From positions 6,436,001 to 6,500,000 of the forward strand of contig NZ_JAUSZN010000001.1 in assembly GCF_030817595.1 (NCBI RefSeq): a stretch of DNA of 64,000 bases, written 5' to 3'. A program made the translations under genes and the position numbers. Position 1 is the stretch's first letter, and every line of letters starts with the position of its first letter. Below the pieces are notes generated by a model. It worked only from the letters and a program-made list of their open reading frames with translations. It did not search any database and was not told the origin of the DNA. The stretch is from Neobacillus niacini. Lineage in GTDB: Bacteria; Bacillota; Bacilli; Bacillales; Cytobacillaceae. Positions 59,929 to 64,000 of this stretch are shown here, one piece after another.

Positions 59929-60836
59929 TGTCTCTCATCCAAATTAAAGGGTTAAAGAAGAGTTTTCAAGGTAATGAAGTGATCAAGGGGATAGATTTTA
60001 AACTTGAAAAGGGCAAGTGTATTGCTCTATTAGGTCCCAATGGTGCAGGTAAAACAACGACACTTCGGATGCTGTCAGGATTAATGAAACCAAGTAAGGG
60101 CTCAATCTCTTTTAGCGAGGCTAAAAAGGATGGAGATATTCGCCATCTAATTGGCTACCTGCCACAGTTTCCTGTTTTTTATGACTGGATGTCAGGATTC
60201 GAATTTCTTCAATATGTAGGTAAGCTTGCTGGATTAACTAGTAAAGAGGCAAAGGAACGTTCTTTAGAACTCCTAGAGCTGGTGGGGATAATCGATGCAA
60301 AAAATAAGAGAATAGGGAAATACTCTGGAGGGATGAGGCAAAGGCTTGGTATTGCACAGGCGATTATTAACCGGCCGCAGCTTGTCATGTTAGATGAACC
60401 TGTTTCTGCATTGGACCCATTTGGCAGAAGAGAAGTATTAGAGCTTCTCGAAAGATTGAAAAAGGAAACCACTATTTTGTTCTCAACACATATTTTGAAT
60501 GATGCAGAGGAAGTTTGTGATGAAATCATATTTTTACATAATGGAGAAATTGTGGAATCCGGAACAATGGATGATTTGCGTGAACGGCACCAGCAGGCAA
60601 AGATAGACTTGATTTTCCGTAGGAAAACAGAGGAGATGGAAAGGACATTTAGAACCCATAGCTTAACAAAATCTATTCTGGTAGATGGAAATCGGATTAG
60701 TGTGTTTGTTACCAATGTAGAGAGTGCCAGGAAGGAGTTCTTGAGACTGATCTCCGAAAAAGAGTGGCAATTGGATAAATTTGAAGTGAGCAGTATGACC
60801 CTCGAAGATGTATTTATGAAGGTGGTGGGGAAATGA
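59928..60836 (+). CDS. ABC transporter ATP-binding protein (YxlF-like)
   Basis: 302-aa ATPase. Walker A is LGPNGAGKTTTLR, the Q-loop GYLPQFPVFYD, ABC signature YSGGMRQRLGIAQ, Walker B LVMLDEPVSALDP, and the switch His in LFSTHILNDAEE. The C-terminal ~80 residues are a family extension. It overlaps the permease gene by 4 bases. Export of an unknown substrate or drug, or sensing, is likely; context YxlE-F-G. Confidence 0.93.
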   Translation: MSLIQIKGLKKSFQGNEVIKGIDFKLEKGKCIALLGPNGAGKTTTLRMLSGLMKPSKGSISFSEAKKDGDIRHLIGYLPQFPVFYDWMSGFEFLQYVGKLAGLTSKEAKERSLELLELVGIIDAKNKRIGKYSGGMRQRLGIAQAIINRPQLVMLDEPVSALDPFGRREVLELLERLKKETTILFSTHILNDAEEVCDEIIFLHNGEIVESGTMDDLRERHQQAKIDLIFRRKTEEMERTFRTHSLTKSILVDGNRISVFVTNVESARKEFLRLISEKEWQLDKFEVSSMTLEDVFMKVVGK

Positions 60837-61612
60837 GCCAATGGATGACGTTGTTTAATAAAGAGGTTCTAGAAATGTGGAGAAATTTTAAATGGATCTG
60901 GGTTCCAATTACCTTCATCTTACTAGGTGTATCTGAGCCATTAACAAGTTATTATTTGCCGCAAATCATTAAGTCAGTTGGCGGCCTGCCGGAAGGTGCA
61001 ATTTTTGAAATGCCAAAACCAACAGCAGGGGCTGTTTTAGCTTCCGGTCTTAGCAAATACTCAACAATCGGTGTGTTAGTCATTGTACTCGGAACAATGG
61101 GTATTATTGCAGGAGAAAGAAAAAATGGAGTTGCAGCAATGATCCTTGTAAAGCCGGTTTCTTACTTTTCCTATGTTACTTCTAAATGGGCTGGTAGTCT
61201 TTTGCTAGTGTGGATTTCATTATTTATTGGGTATATATCAACCTGGTATTATACGGGGCAGTTGTTTGATTGGGTACCTATTGGGGAATTTTTTCAATCG
61301 TTTGCTCTTTATGGGTTATGGCTGACGGTAATATTAACAGTTACAGTGTTTTTTAGTGCTGCTCTTTTGTCACCAGGATTGGTAGGATTTATCTCTTTAG
61401 CGCTTGCGCTGATAGCAAGTATCCTTAGCGGTGCTCTTTCACACTTACTAGAATGGAGCCCTTCGCAATTAACTAGTTATGCAGGTGCTTTGCTTACAGG
61501 AGGAAAACTTCCAAGTGATACAATGCCTGCAAGTTTAACAGCGCTCTTGCTTATCGTCATCTTTTTATGGTTAAGTGTTTTCCTATTTAAGAAAAAAGAG
61601 CTTGCCGCTTAA
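60833..61612 (+). CDS. ABC transporter permease (YxlG-like)
   Basis: 259 aa, ABC-2 type permease with about six helices. Opening SQWMTLFNKEVLEMWRNFKWIWVPITFILLG and the loop GTMGIIAGERKNGVAAMILVKPVSY are typical of NatB/YxlG-like permeases. Translationally coupled to the ATPase (ATGA overlap). Ends before a strong terminator. Confidence 0.92.
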   Translation: MSQWMTLFNKEVLEMWRNFKWIWVPITFILLGVSEPLTSYYLPQIIKSVGGLPEGAIFEMPKPTAGAVLASGLSKYSTIGVLVIVLGTMGIIAGERKNGVAAMILVKPVSYFSYVTSKWAGSLLLVWISLFIGYISTWYYTGQLFDWVPIGEFFQSFALYGLWLTVILTVTVFFSAALLSPGLVGFISLALALIASILSGALSHLLEWSPSQLTSYAGALLTGGKLPSDTMPASLTALLLIVIFLWLSVFLFKKKELAA

Positions 61613-61649
61613 CTAGCTAAATTGGGATGAGAATAGGGAATAATAATGA

Positions 61650-61680
61650 AGAGGCCAGTCAATTGGCCTCTATTTTTTAA
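61650..61680 (+). terminator. Intrinsic terminator after the ABC module
   Basis: AGAGGCCA pairs with TGGCCTCT around GTCAAT, followed by ATTTTTT. Confidence 0.9.
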
Positions 61681-61777
61681 AAATTTTTAAGAGAGTATAT
61701 AAAGAAAAACTCCTATCATTTTTTTTATCCAAGTTTAATAGAATAAATATAAGAGGGGCAGATAAGGAGTTTTCAAG

Positions 61778-62563
61778 ATGAAAATACATGAATTTTACCG
61801 TGGCAGTGCCAATATTACCTTAAATGGAAGCATAGCAGCACTCGTTCCTGCAGTGATCATCGCAGTTGGAAATCTATATTATTTTCAAAATAATCAAATT
61901 ATGCTATTTACAATACCCTTTGTGTTTTACAGTTTTATTAGTTTTCAAATCTACCTGTATAGACGGAAACAGGCTATTTCAATCGATAGAAATATGTCTC
62001 ACTCGATTAGCTATTATCAAAGTTTATTTTCAGCGAGATACCTGTTGGTTCTTTACATGAACCAGCAAGAATCGATTGTACATCTTTTCTATCCTGATGG
62101 ACATCAGGCAGGAATGATAAAGAAATATAAGCAAAAGGGGTTTTTTCTGTTTAGAAAAGCAAGAATTTATGCACTTTATAATAGCCAAAATCAAGCGGTT
62201 GGATTTTATAAAATAAAAAAATCAACATCATTAGTTATTGAAGCCTATGATCAAAACAAGAGATATTTAGGCTGCTATCAAAAAGAAAGAGTATCCTGGG
62301 TGAAAATAAAGAAAGAAATGTTGGATGAGTCAGGGGAATCTATTGGCTCTGTTGAGGGTTCAGGATATTTTATGGATGAACAGATTTTTAATCAGACGAG
62401 GCAGCAGGTTGGTCAGCTGAGAAGGGGATGGATGCCAGTTGAGTGGGAAGGTCGATTTCCGGAACCTAATACACCCGTACTTTCGCTATCTGAAAACTTA
62501 TCAGAAAAGGACAAGCTTTTAAGGATGTCTTTTTTAATTGATGAATATTTTATTGAGAGATAA
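61778..62563 (+). CDS. Hypothetical membrane protein
   Basis: 261 aa. Two helices near the N-terminus (GSIAALVPAVIIAVGNLYYF and MLFTIPFVFYSFISFQIYLY) followed by a cytoplasmic beta-rich part with repeated short strands (LFRKARIYALYNSQNQAVGFYKIKK, LVIEAYDQNKRYLGCYQKE). The beta part may be a tubby/LURP-like domain, but I cannot confirm it. No operon partner; dapF follows 57 bases later. ATG behind AAGGAG. Confidence 0.7.
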   Translation: MKIHEFYRGSANITLNGSIAALVPAVIIAVGNLYYFQNNQIMLFTIPFVFYSFISFQIYLYRRKQAISIDRNMSHSISYYQSLFSARYLLVLYMNQQESIVHLFYPDGHQAGMIKKYKQKGFFLFRKARIYALYNSQNQAVGFYKIKKSTSLVIEAYDQNKRYLGCYQKERVSWVKIKKEMLDESGESIGSVEGSGYFMDEQIFNQTRQQVGQLRRGWMPVEWEGRFPEPNTPVLSLSENLSEKDKLLRMSFLIDEYFIER

Positions 62564-62626
62564 GGAAGTGTCATTCTCGATGAATATTTGATAGAATAAG
62601 TTATAAAAATTGCGGAGGTTATGGTA

Positions 62627-63607
62627 GTGCAGATTGATTTAATTAAAGGTCATGGTTCAGGAAATGATTTTCTCTTAATTGATGAAATAACAAATTCTTA
62701 TTCTTTTTCAGAAGGTAATCGAGCGAAACTTGCCACATTGTTATGTGACCGAAATTCCGATTTAGGGGCAGATGGCATCCTGTTTATCATGAATAGCGAT
62801 CATGCGGATGGAAGAATGCGGGTTTTTAATACAGACGGTTCAGAAGCATCAATGTGTGGTAACGGCCTGCGGTTAGTCGCTCGATATGTTTGTGAAATGA
62901 AGGGGCTAAATCAAGCGATTATTGAAACCATGAAGGCAGATCTAAAGGTGAGTAAACAACAGGATATCTATCCAAACGTCACAACCTTCCAGGTAGAAAT
63001 TTCACCGGTTTCATTCTTTTTGGAAGACCTGCCATTGAAATTAGATCAACCCAATTTACTAAATGAAAAAATCCCAGAACTTTCACAGGAGTTAACATTT
63101 TCTGCGCTTGCGGTACCTAATCCGCATTTAATCACGGTTGTAAATACGGAACAATTGCAATCCGGAGTACAAAAAGAGATAAGCGAGAAGGTAAATAATC
63201 CAAATGAGCTATTTCCTGACGGTGTGAACGTCAGCTTTGTTAAGTCTTTGGCAGAGGGAAGTATTTACGTTAACACCTTTGAACGCGGGGTTGGTTTCAC
63301 AAATGCCTGCGGAACTGCCATGTCAGCCTCCTCATTAGTAACATGTCTGCAAGGACTGAATAACGTGGAAGAGATTATTAATGTTTTTAATAACGGCGGA
63401 AGAGTCCAATGTGTAGTTCATGAAAATGATGAAAACTACAACATTGATTTAATTGGTAATGCAACGTACATGTACCAGGCACAGGTTGATGTCGACCTAG
63501 AACGCGACAGTTTTTCTGTGAGCTCGAAAGAAGAATTTACAGAGCAGTCAACCTATGAGAAACTTCAAGCTGACGCGCAAGAGTATCTTCAAAAAGCAGG
63601 TTTGTAA
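62627..63607 (+). CDS. dapF: Diaminopimelate epimerase
   Basis: 326 aa. Isomerises LL- to meso-diaminopimelate for lysine and peptidoglycan synthesis. The two catalytic Cys lie in EASMCGNGLRLVARY and TNACGTAMSASSLV, both intact, and GHGSGNDFLLIDE opens the protein. The length exceeds the usual ~275-285 by a C-terminal tail (ERDSFSVSSKEEFTEQSTYE and on). GTG at 62627 stands 9 bases from GGAGG; ATG at 62621 is too close. A terminator follows. Confidence 0.93.
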   Translation: MQIDLIKGHGSGNDFLLIDEITNSYSFSEGNRAKLATLLCDRNSDLGADGILFIMNSDHADGRMRVFNTDGSEASMCGNGLRLVARYVCEMKGLNQAIIETMKADLKVSKQQDIYPNVTTFQVEISPVSFFLEDLPLKLDQPNLLNEKIPELSQELTFSALAVPNPHLITVVNTEQLQSGVQKEISEKVNNPNELFPDGVNVSFVKSLAEGSIYVNTFERGVGFTNACGTAMSASSLVTCLQGLNNVEEIINVFNNGGRVQCVVHENDENYNIDLIGNATYMYQAQVDVDLERDSFSVSSKEEFTEQSTYEKLQADAQEYLQKAGL

Positions 63608-63619
63608 TAGTTTCATTTG

Positions 63620-63655
63620 AAGGTCACATAGAGAGATGCTATGTGACCTTTATTA
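63620..63655 (+). terminator. Intrinsic terminator after dapF
   Basis: AAGGTCACATA pairs with TATGTGACCTT around a ~9-base loop, followed by TATTATTT. Confidence 0.85.
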
Positions 63656-63679
63656 TTTAACCATGTGGACAGTCTGAAG

Positions 63680-64000
63680 TGACCAAAGAGCGTATAGTAT
63701 AAGTTTTTGGGTCAATGCACAGCTTGGAGTGACTGAAGAGTATGAAGAAAAAGCATTTGGGTCAATGCAGGCAGCCTAGAGTGACCGAAGAGTATGAAGA
63801 AAAAGAGTTTGGGTCAGTGCAGGCAGTCTGGAGTGACCGAAGAGCATGAAGAAAAAGCATTTGGGTCAATGCAGACAGTCTGGAGTGACCGAAGAGTATG
63901 AAGAAAAAGCATTTGGTTCAATGCAGGCAGCCTGGAGTGACCGAAGAGTATGAAGAAAAAGCATTTGGGTCAAAGCAGGCAGTCTGGAGTGACTGAAGAG
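63680..64000. repeat. 52-bp intergenic tandem repeat, at least seven units, running off the window
   Basis: TGACCGAAGAG-type units begin at 63680, 63730, 63782, 63834, 63886, 63938 and 63990: periods 50, then 52 five times. The unit carries GGTCA...TGACC with an inner CAG...CTG, so it can form an interrupted hairpin. The consensus has the parts AGTATGAAGAAAAAGCATTT and GGGTCAATGCAGGCAGTCTG. No unique spacers. Confidence 0.93.

Noticed and set aside
60209..60841. 210-aa minus-strand frame
   Set aside because: Antisense to the ABC ATPase, whose motifs are complete; Ser/Leu-rich shadow.
63680..64000. CRISPR array
   Set aside because: Units follow each other directly every 52 bases with no unique spacers, and no cas gene is nearby.

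Overview
The window is a chromosomal segment of a low-GC, endospore-forming Bacillaceae bacterium, probably close to Neobacillus or Bacillus sensu lato. The evidence is a tricistronic GerA/GerB/GerC-type germinant receptor operon, a Spo0M homologue, a YjcZ-type sporulation peptide, the lysine 2,3-aminomutase (yod/kam) cluster, strong AGGAGG-type ribosome binding sites, and gene order matching several B. subtilis neighbourhoods (thy-dfrA-plsC, ypmQ-ypmR-ypmS-msrA/msrB, yodT-S-R-Q-P-kamA-yokU-yozE, and yodN-yozD-yodL-deoD-yodJ-ctpA). No rRNA or standard tRNA gene is visible.

Layout. 1-5.7 kb: folate/thymidylate genes, a lysophosphatidate acyltransferase, a TatA/TatC pair, a DegV fatty-acid-binding protein and a convergent metallo-beta-lactamase-fold hydrolase with a perfect FadR-type operator. 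5.9-9.7 kb: germinant receptor operon. 9.8-15.7 kb: Sco1/YpmQ, YpmR, YpmS, a DUF4397 protein, an RsgA-type GTPase behind a leader-peptide attenuator, MsrA/MsrB and a DUF502 protein. 15.8-20.1 kb: YjcZ peptide, FAD oxidoreductase, LD-carboxypeptidase, KtrB/TrkH-type K+ transporter. 20.3-30.4 kb: lysine/beta-lysine cluster (aminotransferase, CoA-transferase pair, deacylase, aldehyde dehydrogenase, AblB acetyltransferase, sigma-54 activator, KamA, YokU); kamA has its own -24/-12 promoter, so the activator next to it is the likely controller.

30.4-41.5 kb: AI-2E-type permease and YozE, then an ~8 kb hexuronate island (GntR regulator, KDPG aldolase, YjmD dehydrogenase, UxuA, UxuB-like reductase, TRAP transporter DctPQM). 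The island is bracketed by direct copies of the yozE-yodN junction and carries, just inside the left copy, the first codons of what looks like a large serine recombinase. It therefore looks like acquired DNA that split yozE from yodN. 41.3-50.1 kb: YozD, a His/Lys-rich peptide, a protein kinase, Spo0M, YodL, an intact IS1182-type element, DeoD, YodJ, CtpA and a secreted protein. 50.1-59.1 kb: AlbA_2 protein, CobW GTPase, secreted and lipoproteins, a palindromic REP-like element, an intact IS3/IS150-type element inserted in the loop of a terminator, an Hsp20 protein, an SDR lacking its catalytic tyrosine, a GNAT gene preceded by a tRNA-like structured leader, and an amidohydrolase. 59.3-63.6 kb: small membrane proteins, a YxlEFG-like ABC module, an unknown membrane protein and DapF.

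Three intergenic arrays of unrelated sequence but the same 51-52 bp period (near 970, 25,940 and 63,680) stand out, as do the RsgA attenuator and the tRNA-like leader.
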